DNA from: Flavobacteriales bacterium
Lineage (GTDB): Bacteria; Bacteroidota; Bacteroidia; Flavobacteriales; BACL11
Direction: 5' to 3'
Assembly (NCBI GenBank): GCA_018664745.1
Contig: JABJNS010000163.1
Coordinates: forward strand, 1 to 9,510
Length of the DNA: 9,510 nucleotides
How positions within the stretch are numbered: position 1 is the first letter of the stretch; every line of letters begins with the position of its first letter. The notes under the pieces were generated by a model that made no database searches, was not told where the DNA came from, and worked only from the letters and a program-made list of their open reading frames with translations. Below, one piece after another: positions 1 through 7,129 of the stretch. The translations under genes and the position numbers were made by a program.

Positions 1-489
1 AGTTGGGCAGTGAGGGAAATCTTTCATTTGCGTTCCGTAAATTGTATTGTTGGAAGTACAGTGAAAGTAATCTACATCACTAGGGATTGTATATCCTTTA
101 GGGATGTAATTGTAATTTTTGTCAGAAGAATCACCTAACACTATTGCTTCACTTAAACTATTGGCTTCAGTAATTGCTTTTTTTGCCCATGCCCCAGTAT
201 TTGTGTAAGCCGCTTTCCCATTTACTTTCATCAGGTGCATGGCTACCATCAAAAATTCCATACTTGATCCACCTTGTAAAAAAAGAACAGAATATCCTTT
301 AGGAACATTTAAAAGTTCTTTTACCAATGCAATAGCCTTATCCATAACAGCAACAAAAGGTTTACTTCTATGTGAAATTTCAATTAATGATAAATTGTCA
401 TCATTAAAATTAAGTACGGCTGCTGAAGCTTGTTTTAAAACTTCTTGTGGTAGTATGCAAGGTCCTGCTGAAAAGTTGTGTTTCTTCAT
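1..489 (-). CDS. serC: Phosphoserine aminotransferase, N-terminal part (cut by window edge)
   Basis: SerC is a cytoplasmic PLP enzyme that converts 3-phosphohydroxypyruvate plus glutamate to phosphoserine, the second step of serine synthesis; it can also serve pyridoxal phosphate synthesis. The window holds the first 163 residues of a protein usually near 355-360, so the C-terminal half lies beyond base 1. Seen directly: the N-terminal signature NFSAGPC (residues 5-11), ISHRSK (38-43; His-Arg binds the substrate phosphate in the family), GGSSMEF (73-79, PLP phosphate loop), TGAWAKKA (98-105; the Trp stacks on the PLP ring) and SNNTIYGT (146-153). The PLP-binding lysine (Lys198 in E. coli) is not in view. 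The start follows the efp stop by 2 bases (TAA-CA-ATG), with no clear Shine-Dalgarno, and the homology begins at once, so the start is secure. It is probably the distal gene seen here of the lpx-efp operon. The family call is firm. Confidence 0.95.
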   Translation of the reverse strand, partial: MKKHNFSAGPCILPQEVLKQASAAVLNFNDDNLSLIEISHRSKPFVAVMDKAIALVKELLNVPKGYSVLFLQGGSSMEFLMVAMHLMKVNGKAAYTNTGAWAKKAITEANSLSEAIVLGDSSDKNYNYIPKGYTIPSDVDYFHCTSNNTIYGTQMKDFPHCPT

Positions 490-491
490 TG

Positions 492-1055
492 TTATTTTAT
501 TCTTTCTAGGTAAGCTCCTTTTTCAGTATCAATTTTTATATTGTCTCCTTCATTGATAAACAATGGAACATTTATTGTAGCTCCACTCTCAGTAGTTGCA
601 GGTTTTGTTGCATTTGTAGCAGTATTCCCTTTTACTCCTGGCTCAGTAAATGTAATTTCTAATATTACATGAGAAGGTACTTGTGCTGATAAAGGCATTC
701 CTTCATCTGCATGAAAAAGTACTTCAACAGTAGCGCCTTCTTTTAGGAATTGTACATTATCAATAAAGTCTTTTTGCATCATGATTTGTTCGTAATCATC
801 ATTATTCATTAAATGATAATCATTTCCCTCAGCAAATAAGAATTGATACTTTCTGTTTTCTACTCTAATTACATCAATTTTAACACCTGAAGTAAAGGTA
901 TTGTCCAATAGTCTTCCTGTAGTTAAATTTCTAATTTTTGTTCGTACAAATGCCGGTCCTTTTCCAGGTTTTACATGTAGGAAAGACTCTATTTTCCAAG
1001 GGTCTCCATTATGATTAAAACATAATCCGTTTCTAAAGTCTGCTGTAGTTGCCAT
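492..1055 (-). CDS. efp: Translation elongation factor P
   Basis: EF-P binds between the ribosomal P and E sites and rescues ribosomes stalled on consecutive prolines. At 187 residues it has the usual length. Layout: KOW-like N-terminal domain (about 1-63), first OB domain (about 66-127), and C-terminal OB domain (about 130-187) ending in the typical VPLFINEGDNIKIDT...GAYLERIK pattern. The tip loop reads HVKPGKGPAFVRTK (27-40), with Lys32 matching E. coli Lys34. The residue after the loop glycine is Pro, giving the symmetric PGKGP form that in Actinobacteria works without lysine modification (established for that clade; inferred here). TEPGVKGNTA (137-146) matches the linker into the last domain. 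The gene lies 5 bases after lpxA in the reading direction and 2 bases before serC. Retention of the Lys makes it a normal EF-P rather than the paralogue YeiP. The start is fixed by MATTADFRNG, which aligns with the family N terminus. Confidence 0.98.
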   Translation of the reverse strand: MATTADFRNGLCFNHNGDPWKIESFLHVKPGKGPAFVRTKIRNLTTGRLLDNTFTSGVKIDVIRVENRKYQFLFAEGNDYHLMNNDDYEQIMMQKDFIDNVQFLKEGATVEVLFHADEGMPLSAQVPSHVILEITFTEPGVKGNTATNATKPATTESGATINVPLFINEGDNIKIDTEKGAYLERIK

Positions 1056-1060
1056 ATTTT

Positions 1061-1843
1061 TTATTTTTGATTATAACCTTTCATAATCCCTCTTCCTGAA
1101 TTCTGTACAAAAGAGATGATTTCATCTCTTTCAGGAGAAGCATTTATTTCAGTTTCAATTTTTAATAATGCTTGTGTAGTATTGTTTTTGTTTTGATATA
1201 ATATTCTGAATATATCCTGTATCTCTTTTATTTTGTTGTCCGAAAAACCTCTTCTTCTTAAGCCAATAGAGTTAATTCCTACAAATGATAAAGGCTCACG
1301 AGCTGCTTTTACATAGGGTGGGACATCTTTTCTGATAAGTGATCCGCCAGAAACCATAGCATGTTTTCCAATACTTACAAATTGATGTACTGCTGATAGC
1401 CCTCCAATGATTGCAAAATCGCCCATTGTAACATGCCCACCTAGTGCTACACTATTTACAATAATGCAATTGTTGCCAATTTTACAATCATGAGCAACAT
1501 GTGCATATGCCATAATTAAACAATCATTTCCAATTTCAGTTTTTCCACTTGCTGATGTCCCCCTATTGATAGTAGCACATTCTCTTATGGTTGTATTGTT
1601 ACCAATTATGGCTAATGATTTTTCACCTTCAAATTTTAAATCTTGAGGTACTCCAGAAATTACTGCTCCTGGAAAAATTCTGCAATTTTCACCAATTCTT
1701 GCACCTTCCATAATAGCTACATTCGAACCAATCCAAGTTCCTTTTCCTATTTCAACATTTTTGGCAATAGTTACAAAAGGGTCAATAACAACATTGTCTG
1801 CAATTTTAGCATTAGGATGCACATATGAAAGTGGCTGTATCAT
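1061..1843 (-). CDS. lpxA: Acyl-ACP--UDP-N-acetylglucosamine O-acyltransferase (LpxA)
   Basis: LpxA catalyses the first step of lipid A synthesis, moving a 3-hydroxyacyl chain from ACP to the 3-OH of UDP-GlcNAc in the cytoplasm. The 260 residues match the family length (about 255-262). Residues 1-185 are a left-handed beta-helix of hexapeptide repeats such as IGKGTW, IGENCR and IGNNCI; the rest is the helical C-terminal domain that helps build the trimer. The catalytic motif AHVAHDC spans 114-120, with His118 matching E. coli His125. NRGT (93-96), AVHQF (151-155) and DVPPYV (173-178) are also typical. Gly166 aligns with E. coli Gly173, the position that limits acyl length. A glycine there permits long chains, in line with the long 3-hydroxy acids of Bacteroidota lipid A (inference). 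The gene follows lpxC/fabZ by 3 bases and precedes efp by 5, with no visible Shine-Dalgarno. Confidence 0.97.
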   Translation of the reverse strand: MIQPLSYVHPNAKIADNVVIDPFVTIAKNVEIGKGTWIGSNVAIMEGARIGENCRIFPGAVISGVPQDLKFEGEKSLAIIGNNTTIRECATINRGTSASGKTEIGNDCLIMAYAHVAHDCKIGNNCIIVNSVALGGHVTMGDFAIIGGLSAVHQFVSIGKHAMVSGGSLIRKDVPPYVKAAREPLSFVGINSIGLRRRGFSDNKIKEIQDIFRILYQNKNNTTQALLKIETEINASPERDEIISFVQNSGRGIMKGYNQK

Positions 1844-1846
1844 AGC

Positions 1847-3232
1847 TTATTTTTTAGGTGCTATTTGTGCTAATAAATCAGCTTCAACTGCTAATTGTCC
1901 ATTTACAAAACCTTTTCCGTGCATATGACAAAGTCCTCTTCTGATAGGAGAAATTAAATCCAATCTAAAGATTAAAGTGTCTCCAGGAATAACTTTTCTT
2001 TTGAATTTTGCATTGTCAATTTTCATAAAGAAAGTTAAGTAATCCTCAGGGTTTTCTACTGTACTTAAAATTAAAACGCCTCCTGCTTGTGCCATAGTTT
2101 CCAATTGTAGAACGCCAGGCATTACTGGTTCACCTGGAAAGTGTCCTCTAAAATAATCTTCTTCAGCAGTAACAAATTTTGTTCCGATAATATAATCTTC
2201 TCCTAATTCTCTAATCTCATCAATAAATAAGAAAGGATCCCTATGAGGTAAAATGGATTTAATTTTTTCCTTGTTATACATTGGAGGTGTGTTAAAATCA
2301 ATTTCTGGGGCTGTTTTTTTTATGTTTTCTTTCATAATATTTTTTAAATATTTTGCAAATTCTGTATTGTTTTTATGTCCTGGTTTTGTTGTAGTAATTT
2401 TTCCTTTTATAGAAACTCCTAATAAAGATAGGTCACCAATTACATCTAGTAATTTGTGTCTTGCAGGTTCGTTTTTATGTCTTAGTTTTAGGTTGTTTAA
2501 TATTCCTCTTTCTCCAACTTTAATATCTGTTTTGTTGAATGCTTTTGCCAAAGAATCTAACTTGTCTTCTGCAATTTCTCCATCAACAATTACAATCGCA
2601 TTATTTACATCTCCTCCTTTTATGAGGTTATTACTAAGTAATAATTCAAGTTCATGTAGAAAACAAAAAGTTCGAGATGATGCAATTTCATCTTTAAAGT
2701 CAGTAATACTATTTAGTGTAGCTGTTTGTACTCCTAAAGTATTTGAATTATAATTAATTTCTACTTCAACTTGATACTCATCAGCAGGGGTGGCGATAAA
2801 AGTAGTGCCACTCTCATGGTCAGTAAAAGAGATTTTTCTTTTTACTTCAAAGAATTTCCTTTTTGCTGATAATTCTTCTGTTCCTGTTTTAGAAATTAAC
2901 TCAGAAAATGAAGTTGAGCTTCCATCTAAAATAGGGATTTCAATATTGTTAACCTCAATAATTATATTGTCAATTTCAGCACCCACAATTGAAGCCAAAA
3001 TATGTTCAATAGTATTTATTTCAGCAATTCCTTGCTTTAACCCAGTGCTTCTTTCAGTTGAAAAAACATTATCAACATCAGCTTTTATCTCAGGATTCCC
3101 TTCCAAATCAGTTCTGATAAATCGGATTCCAGAATTTGCTTCAGCAGGTTTTAAAGTCATATTGGTTTCTGCCCCAGTATGAATTCCTACTCCTGAAAAT
3201 GAGATGCTATTTTTTATTGTTCTCTGGTTCAT
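1847..3232 (-). CDS. lpxC/fabZ: Bifunctional UDP-3-O-acyl-GlcNAc deacetylase / 3-hydroxyacyl-ACP dehydratase (LpxC-FabZ fusion)
   Basis: Residues 1-300 are LpxC, the zinc deacetylase that carries out the committed step of lipid A synthesis. Visible are NTIEHILAS (73-81; Glu76 as base, His77 as zinc ligand), SSRTFCF (185-191), HKLLDVIGD (259-267; His259 and Asp263 as zinc ligands, Asp267 as the conserved acid) and KPGHKNN (283-289; His286 as acid). These match E. coli Glu78, His79, His238, Asp242, Asp246 and His265. A linker (about 301-327) leads to FabZ, the hot-dog dehydratase of fatty acid elongation. It starts at ILPHRDPFLFIDEI (327-340) and carries HFPGEPVMPGVLQLETMAQ (364-382), with His364 and Glu378 spaced as in E. 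coli His54 and Glu68. Both active sites look complete. The single frame runs through without a stop or shift, and the 461-residue length equals a full LpxC plus a full FabZ. Such fusions are known across Bacteroidota. The gene starts 1 base after lpxD. Confidence 0.98.
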   Translation of the reverse strand: MNQRTIKNSISFSGVGIHTGAETNMTLKPAEANSGIRFIRTDLEGNPEIKADVDNVFSTERSTGLKQGIAEINTIEHILASIVGAEIDNIIIEVNNIEIPILDGSSTSFSELISKTGTEELSAKRKFFEVKRKISFTDHESGTTFIATPADEYQVEVEINYNSNTLGVQTATLNSITDFKDEIASSRTFCFLHELELLLSNNLIKGGDVNNAIVIVDGEIAEDKLDSLAKAFNKTDIKVGERGILNNLKLRHKNEPARHKLLDVIGDLSLLGVSIKGKITTTKPGHKNNTEFAKYLKNIMKENIKKTAPEIDFNTPPMYNKEKIKSILPHRDPFLFIDEIRELGEDYIIGTKFVTAEEDYFRGHFPGEPVMPGVLQLETMAQAGGVLILSTVENPEDYLTFFMKIDNAKFKRKVIPGDTLIFRLDLISPIRRGLCHMHGKGFVNGQLAVEADLLAQIAPKK

Positions 3233-3233
3233 C

Positions 3234-4259
3234 TTAGCCCTTTAATTCTTTTTTAATCTCACTAACTGTTTTGTATAATTCTGGCAATTTTTTAAATAAA
3301 ATATAGGAGCGTTGGAAATCTCTAATATCAAAAGCCATAGGGCCTTGTACAATTTTTCCAACCTCCTTAATACTTGATGCAATACCACTCTGTCCAGCTA
3401 TTTTTACTTCATCAGCAATAGTTAAGTGTCCTGAAATAGCAGTTTGCCCACCAATCATACACTTTTTTCCAATTTTTGATGAACCAGCAATTCCTGCTTG
3501 AGCGGCAATTACAGTATGGTCGCCAACCTCAACATTATGTGCAATTTGGATTAGGTTATCTATTTTAACTCCATTGCCAATTTTTGTAGAACCCATTGTT
3601 GCTCTATCAATAGTAGTATTTGATCCTATTTCAACATCATTCCCTATTACTACATTTCCTATCTGACTAATTTTTTTATAATTATTATCTCCATTTGGAG
3701 CAAAACCAAAGCCATCAGAGCCAATTATTACTCCAGAATGAAGGATATTATTCTCTCCAATTATACAATCATGATATACTTTTACACCAGAATAGAGGAT
3801 AGTATTTTCTTTAATAGTTACATTTTCTCCAATATAGCAATTTGGATAAATTTGCACATTATCTCCGATAGTTACACCTTCTGAAATAGAAGTAAATGCA
3901 CCAATAAATACATCATTTCCAATTGTGCTATTAGTAGCAATGTCCGATTTTTCAGAAATACCAACTTTATGAGATTTCATTTTGTCATACATCTCTAGCA
4001 ATTGACTAAAAGAAGTGTAAGCGTCATTTACTTTTATTAGGGTAGAATTAATTTCTTTATCAGATGAAAAAGTATCGTTTACAATAACAATTGAAGCTTG
4101 TGTTGTGTAAATATGATGAGTATATTTTTCATTGGCTAAAAAACATAAATCCCCTGCCTTTCCTTCTTCAATTTTAGCTAATGATTTTACTTCAACATCA
4201 GCATTTCCTATAATATCTCCATTAAGTATTTCAGCTATTTGTTGAGCGTTAAATTTCAT
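3234..4259 (-). CDS. lpxD: UDP-3-O-(3-hydroxyacyl)glucosamine N-acyltransferase (LpxD)
   Basis: LpxD adds the second 3-hydroxyacyl chain, from ACP to the 2-amino group of the LpxC product; it is a cytoplasmic trimer. At 341 residues it has the family length. Residues 1-100 form the uridine-binding N-terminal domain (MKFNAQQIAEILNG, LCFLANEKY at 38-46). Residues 105-310 are a left-handed beta-helix of hexapeptide repeats (IGNDVF, IGDNVQ, IGENVT and so on), and the C-terminal helix carries RDFQRSYILFKKLPEL (313-328). Key motifs are SDGFGFAP (181-188), TTIDRATMGST (215-225) and QIAHNVEVG (238-246), where His241 matches catalytic His239 of E. coli. His278 in ISGHLTI corresponds to E. coli His276. 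The full-length N-terminal domain separates it from LpxA. The stop is followed by lpxC after 1 base. The upstream gap of 39 bases is the largest inside this block. Confidence 0.97.
   Translation of the reverse strand: MKFNAQQIAEILNGDIIGNADVEVKSLAKIEEGKAGDLCFLANEKYTHHIYTTQASIVIVNDTFSSDKEINSTLIKVNDAYTSFSQLLEMYDKMKSHKVGISEKSDIATNSTIGNDVFIGAFTSISEGVTIGDNVQIYPNCYIGENVTIKENTILYSGVKVYHDCIIGENNILHSGVIIGSDGFGFAPNGDNNYKKISQIGNVVIGNDVEIGSNTTIDRATMGSTKIGNGVKIDNLIQIAHNVEVGDHTVIAAQAGIAGSSKIGKKCMIGGQTAISGHLTIADEVKIAGQSGIASSIKEVGKIVQGPMAFDIRDFQRSYILFKKLPELYKTVSEIKKELKG
3238..3243 (-). promoter_or_regulatory. Shine-Dalgarno-like AAAGGG before lpxC/fabZ
   Basis: On the minus strand AAAGGG lies 5 bases before the lpxC/fabZ ATG and inside the last codons of lpxD. 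It is the clearest purine-rich element in front of any start in the left block. The other starts lack one, as is usual in Bacteroidota. With a 1-base intergenic gap, it fits translational coupling of lpxC to lpxD. It could equally be chance, since it also encodes the lpxD residues Lys-Gly. Confidence 0.3.
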
Positions 4260-4263
4260 CTGG

Positions 4264-4271
4264 CAAATCTA
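4264..4271 (-). promoter_or_regulatory. Possible Bacteroidota -7 box (TAnnTTTG) before lpxD
   Basis: The minus strand reads TAGATTTG, an exact match to the Bacteroidota -7 consensus TAnnTTTG, in the 39-base gap between the HD gene and lpxD. No TTG is found at the expected 17-19 bases upstream. The box ends only 4 bases before the lpxD ATG, so a transcript from it would be nearly or fully leaderless. In such AT-rich DNA the match may be chance. If real, it would let the lpx genes be transcribed apart from the HD gene. Confidence 0.2.
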
Positions 4272-4298
4272 ATAATTTTAATTGTTTTATAGGGATGA

Positions 4299-5531
4299 TT
4301 ATTTTAGTTTAGGATAACACAAAAAATATTTATCTACCCTTTTGCTTAATGCTTCAATATTGAACTGGTCAGAAGCAGCTGTAATATCAATCACATTTCC
4401 ATTTTTCATTAAGATATTTATATTAGCCTTTTCGATATTATAAGTGCTGTTACTTACTTTATCAGAGAAAATAAAATATTCTGCTTCATTTTCAGAGATG
4501 TTAAATTGTTCTTGAATTTTACCTATTTCATTTTTAATTTCTGATGCAGAAAACTCATTATTTTGAACTTTTATTTTTAATAATTTTCGGTTTAAAATCA
4601 TATCTGAAAGTGAAGAAAGTACAAAATCAGTATCATTTTTCCAGTATTTTAATGAAGCGTAAATATCAAAATCGTCTAATTGAGCAAAATCATCAAGTAG
4701 CTGTGGATTAGTTTCAAAATTAGCAAGTGTATAGTTTTTATTTAAAAATACTGATAGGCTAGGTGTAGTATAAATATCTTTTCCATCAGAGATTAACTCC
4801 TTTGCTCTTTGCAATACTTTAATGAGCATGTGCTCTGCTGAAATAACTGTTTTGTGTAAGTAGACTTGCCAATACATTAATCTTCTTGCAATTAAAAATT
4901 TTTCAATAGAGTATATTCCTTTTTCTTCAACAACTAGATTGTCATTTACAATATCTAACATATTAATGATGCGTTCTGTTCCTATGTTTCCTTCAGTAAC
5001 TCCAGAGAAAAAACTATCTCGTTTTAAATAATCCAGTCGGTCCATATCCAATTGAGAAGAAACTAATTGGTGTAAAAACTGCTTTGGATGTTTATCCTGA
5101 AATATTTTAATAGCAATAGATAATTTTCCGTCAAATTGCTCGTTTAATCTCTGCATAAAAAGAATAGAAAGGTTTTCATGTGAGATGTTTGAAGCAATTG
5201 AATGCTCTAAAGCATGAGAGAATGGTCCATGCCCTATGTCATGTAATAGAATAGCAATTTTGAGACCTACAGCCTCATCTTCTGTTATTTCATGCCCTTT
5301 GTTTCGGATTTGGGTAATGGCTTTGTTCATTAAGTACATACAGCCAATTGCATGATGAAAACGAGTGTGGTGTGCGCCAGGATAAACTAGATAGGAAAGA
5401 CCCAGTTGGGATATTTTTCGTAATCTTTGAAAATAAGGGTGGTCAATTAAATCAGTAATGATACCTTTATCAAGTTTTACAAAGCCATAAATTGGGTCGT
5501 TAATTATTTTATCTTTTTTTCTGTTTTGCAT
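4299..5531 (-). CDS. HD-superfamily phosphohydrolase (dNTPase/SAMHD1-like)
   Basis: This 410-residue cytoplasmic protein belongs to the HD metal-dependent phosphohydrolases related to dGTPases and SAMHD1. The N-terminal block has NDPIYGFVKL (11-20), FQRLRKISQLGLSYLVYPGA (34-53) and HTRFHHAIG (55-63). The metal site is seen as His59/His60, LLHDIGHGPFSHALEH (95-110; His97-Asp98 is the HD pair) and SSQLDMDRLDYLKRD (158-172; Asp162 is the distal ligand). The C-terminal third (about 240-410) has no motif I can name. Relatives include nucleotide-regulated dNTP triphosphohydrolases, but the substrate cannot be read from the sequence. It is the first gene of the block, divergent from porX across 53 bases, and sits 39 bases upstream of lpxD. 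From memory this HD-lpxD order recurs in Flavobacteriia. The start at 5531 puts homology within the first 10 residues, so it is likely right. Family call firm, substrate unknown. Confidence 0.92.
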   Translation of the reverse strand: MQNRKKDKIINDPIYGFVKLDKGIITDLIDHPYFQRLRKISQLGLSYLVYPGAHHTRFHHAIGCMYLMNKAITQIRNKGHEITEDEAVGLKIAILLHDIGHGPFSHALEHSIASNISHENLSILFMQRLNEQFDGKLSIAIKIFQDKHPKQFLHQLVSSQLDMDRLDYLKRDSFFSGVTEGNIGTERIINMLDIVNDNLVVEEKGIYSIEKFLIARRLMYWQVYLHKTVISAEHMLIKVLQRAKELISDGKDIYTTPSLSVFLNKNYTLANFETNPQLLDDFAQLDDFDIYASLKYWKNDTDFVLSSLSDMILNRKLLKIKVQNNEFSASEIKNEIGKIQEQFNISENEAEYFIFSDKVSNSTYNIEKANINILMKNGNVIDITAASDQFNIEALSKRVDKYFLCYPKLK

Positions 5532-5584
5532 ATAGGCAAATAACGGATTTTTTTTAATTTTTGTAAACTATAAACGAATAAAAT
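5532..5584. promoter_or_regulatory. Divergent intergenic region between the HD gene and porX
   Basis: These 53 bases separate two divergent starts and are the only place both operons' main promoters can lie outside coding sequence. The region is very AT-rich, with a T-run at 5548-5555. On the plus strand TA at 5555-5556 and TTTG at 5560-5563 give TAnnnTTTG, one base longer than the Bacteroidota -7 consensus, and no TTG is correctly placed upstream. On the minus strand only partial matches such as GTTATTTG occur. No good Shine-Dalgarno precedes either ATG. The promoter role is inferred from layout; I cannot fix a transcription start. Confidence 0.5.
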
Positions 5585-7129
5585 ATGATTAGAATACTTT
5601 GGGCAGATGATGAGATAGATTTATTAAAGCCGCACATTATTTATTTGGATGGAAAAGGACATGATGTTACCCCAGCAAAAAGTGGTGATGAAGCTTTGGA
5701 TTTGTTAGAGGAAAATAGCTATGATCTTATTTTTTTGGATGAAAATATGCCAGGACTTTCTGGGCTAGAAACCCTAACGATTATTAAGGAAAAGTACGCC
5801 AATACTCCTGTAATTATGATAACCAAGAGTGAGGAAGAGAGTATTATGGAAGAGGCAATTGGTTCAAAAATTGCTGATTATTTGATAAAACCTGTGAATC
5901 CAAGTCAGATTTTATTGGCCATAAAAAAGAATATTGACACTACTAGATTAGTTGAGGAAAAGACAACAAGAAATTATCAGCAAGAATTTAGGAATATCAG
6001 CATGTCCTTAGCCTCTTCTTTGAATAAGGAAGAATGGTATGACATCTTTAAAAAATTGACTTATTGGGAGTTGGAATTGGATAAAACTGGAGATGAAAGT
6101 GTTGAACAGATATTGGCCATGCAAAAAACAGAGGCAAATACACAATTTTTCAGGTTCATTAAAAACCATTATAAAGATTGGATTAGAGGACAAGATGCTC
6201 CTTTAATGTCGCATAATCTGATAAGAAAAAAGGTGTTGCCAGAAATGGAGGATAATAAACCAACTTATCTTATTGTAATTGATAATTTGAGGTACGACCA
6301 ATGGAAGATAATTGAGCCGTCAGTATTGGAGGATTTTAAGGTAATTAAGGACGAAATGTACACAAGTATTTTGCCAACTGCAACACAGTATTCACGAAAT
6401 GCTATTTTCTGTGGATTACTGCCTTCTGAGATTCAAAAACGCTTCCCAAATATGTGGAAAAATGATGAAGATGAAGGAGGAAAAAATATGTTTGAAGCTG
6501 AGTTTTTAGCAGATAATTTACAAAGGCTAGGAAAAGGGAGTTGTAAGCATTCCTATACTAAAATCACCAATATTGATACAGGGAGAAAAGTAGTTAATAA
6601 GATTTCAAACATGAAGAATAATGACTTGAATGTTATTGTTTATAATTTTGTAGATATGCTATCCCATGCACGTACGGATATGAAAGTGATTAAAGAGTTG
6701 GCTGATGATGATTCTGCTTATCGTTCGCTTACAGCATCATGGTTCTCACACTCGCCTTTAAAAGAGATTATGAAGCAGATTGCTAAACAAAAAGCAAACT
6801 TAATAATTACAACTGATCATGGTACGATTAATGTAACTAAACCAAGCAGAGTAATTGGGGATAGAAGTGTTAATTCAAATTTAAGATACAAGCAAGGAAA
6901 AAATTTAGATTATAAAAAATCGGATGTATTAGTGATAGATAAACCTTTAGATTGCTACTTGCCGATTCAAAATGTGAGTAGTAAATATATTTTTGCAAAA
7001 GAGGATATGTATTTTGTGTATCAAAATAATTATAATCAGTTTGTAAAATTTTATAAAAACACTTATCAGCATGGTGGGATTTCAATGGAGGAAATGTTAA
7101 TCCCTGTAATTACTTTAAAAGCAAGATAA
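5585..7129 (+). CDS. porX: PorX: response regulator with PglZ phosphodiesterase domain (type IX secretion regulator)
   Basis: Residues 1-120 are a CheY-like receiver with every hallmark: acidic pocket ADDE (7-10), phospho-acceptor Asp52 in LIFLDENMPG (48-57), Thr80, and Lys102 in YLIKP. A helical linker (about 121-215) follows. Residues about 225-514 are a PglZ domain of the alkaline phosphatase superfamily. Its metal and catalytic motifs are VIDNLRYDQW (231-240), PTATQYSRNAIF (264-275, containing the Thr nucleophile), NFVDMLSHAR (354-363), TTDHGTI (409-415) and the signature HGGISMEEMLIP (496-507). In Porphyromonas gingivalis PorX is phosphorylated via PorY, acts with sigma factor SigP on type IX secretion genes, and its PglZ domain cleaves linear oligonucleotides. 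No DNA-binding output domain is present. No porY or secretion gene lies in the window. The gene heads the right-hand block, and its stop directly abuts the tsaE ATG. The receiver motif begins at residue 2, so the start is right. Confidence 0.96.
   Translation: MIRILWADDEIDLLKPHIIYLDGKGHDVTPAKSGDEALDLLEENSYDLIFLDENMPGLSGLETLTIIKEKYANTPVIMITKSEEESIMEEAIGSKIADYLIKPVNPSQILLAIKKNIDTTRLVEEKTTRNYQQEFRNISMSLASSLNKEEWYDIFKKLTYWELELDKTGDESVEQILAMQKTEANTQFFRFIKNHYKDWIRGQDAPLMSHNLIRKKVLPEMEDNKPTYLIVIDNLRYDQWKIIEPSVLEDFKVIKDEMYTSILPTATQYSRNAIFCGLLPSEIQKRFPNMWKNDEDEGGKNMFEAEFLADNLQRLGKGSCKHSYTKITNIDTGRKVVNKISNMKNNDLNVIVYNFVDMLSHARTDMKVIKELADDDSAYRSLTASWFSHSPLKEIMKQIAKQKANLIITTDHGTINVTKPSRVIGDRSVNSNLRYKQGKNLDYKKSDVLVIDKPLDCYLPIQNVSSKYIFAKEDMYFVYQNNYNQFVKFYKNTYQHGGISMEEMLIPVITLKAR

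Noticed and set aside
2253..2753. Long plus-strand open frame with hydrophobic runs, antisense to lpxC/fabZ
   Set aside because: It lies entirely opposite a well-recognised gene with intact catalytic motifs; its hydrophobicity is what antisense reading of an AT-rich gene produces. Similar opposing frames at 239-556, 1643-1828, 2790-3182, 6008-6193, 6870-7085 and 7938-8264 are rejected for the same reason.
1061..4259. Recurring short motifs resembling tandem repeats in lpxA and lpxD
   Set aside because: These are hexapeptide repeats of the left-handed beta-helix at protein level. The DNA units are degenerate and do not form a repeat array or CRISPR.
4299..5531. HD protein as an antiviral dNTPase or Cas3-like nuclease
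   Set aside because: There is no helicase domain, Cas gene or defence neighbour. The protein sits upstream of lpxD in what I recall as a conserved housekeeping order, so a defence role has no support here.
5585..7129. PglZ domain as a sign of a BREX or similar phage-defence locus
   Set aside because: The PglZ domain is fused behind a receiver domain, the PorX architecture. No brxA, brxB, brxC, pglX or brxL gene is present, and the neighbours are housekeeping genes.
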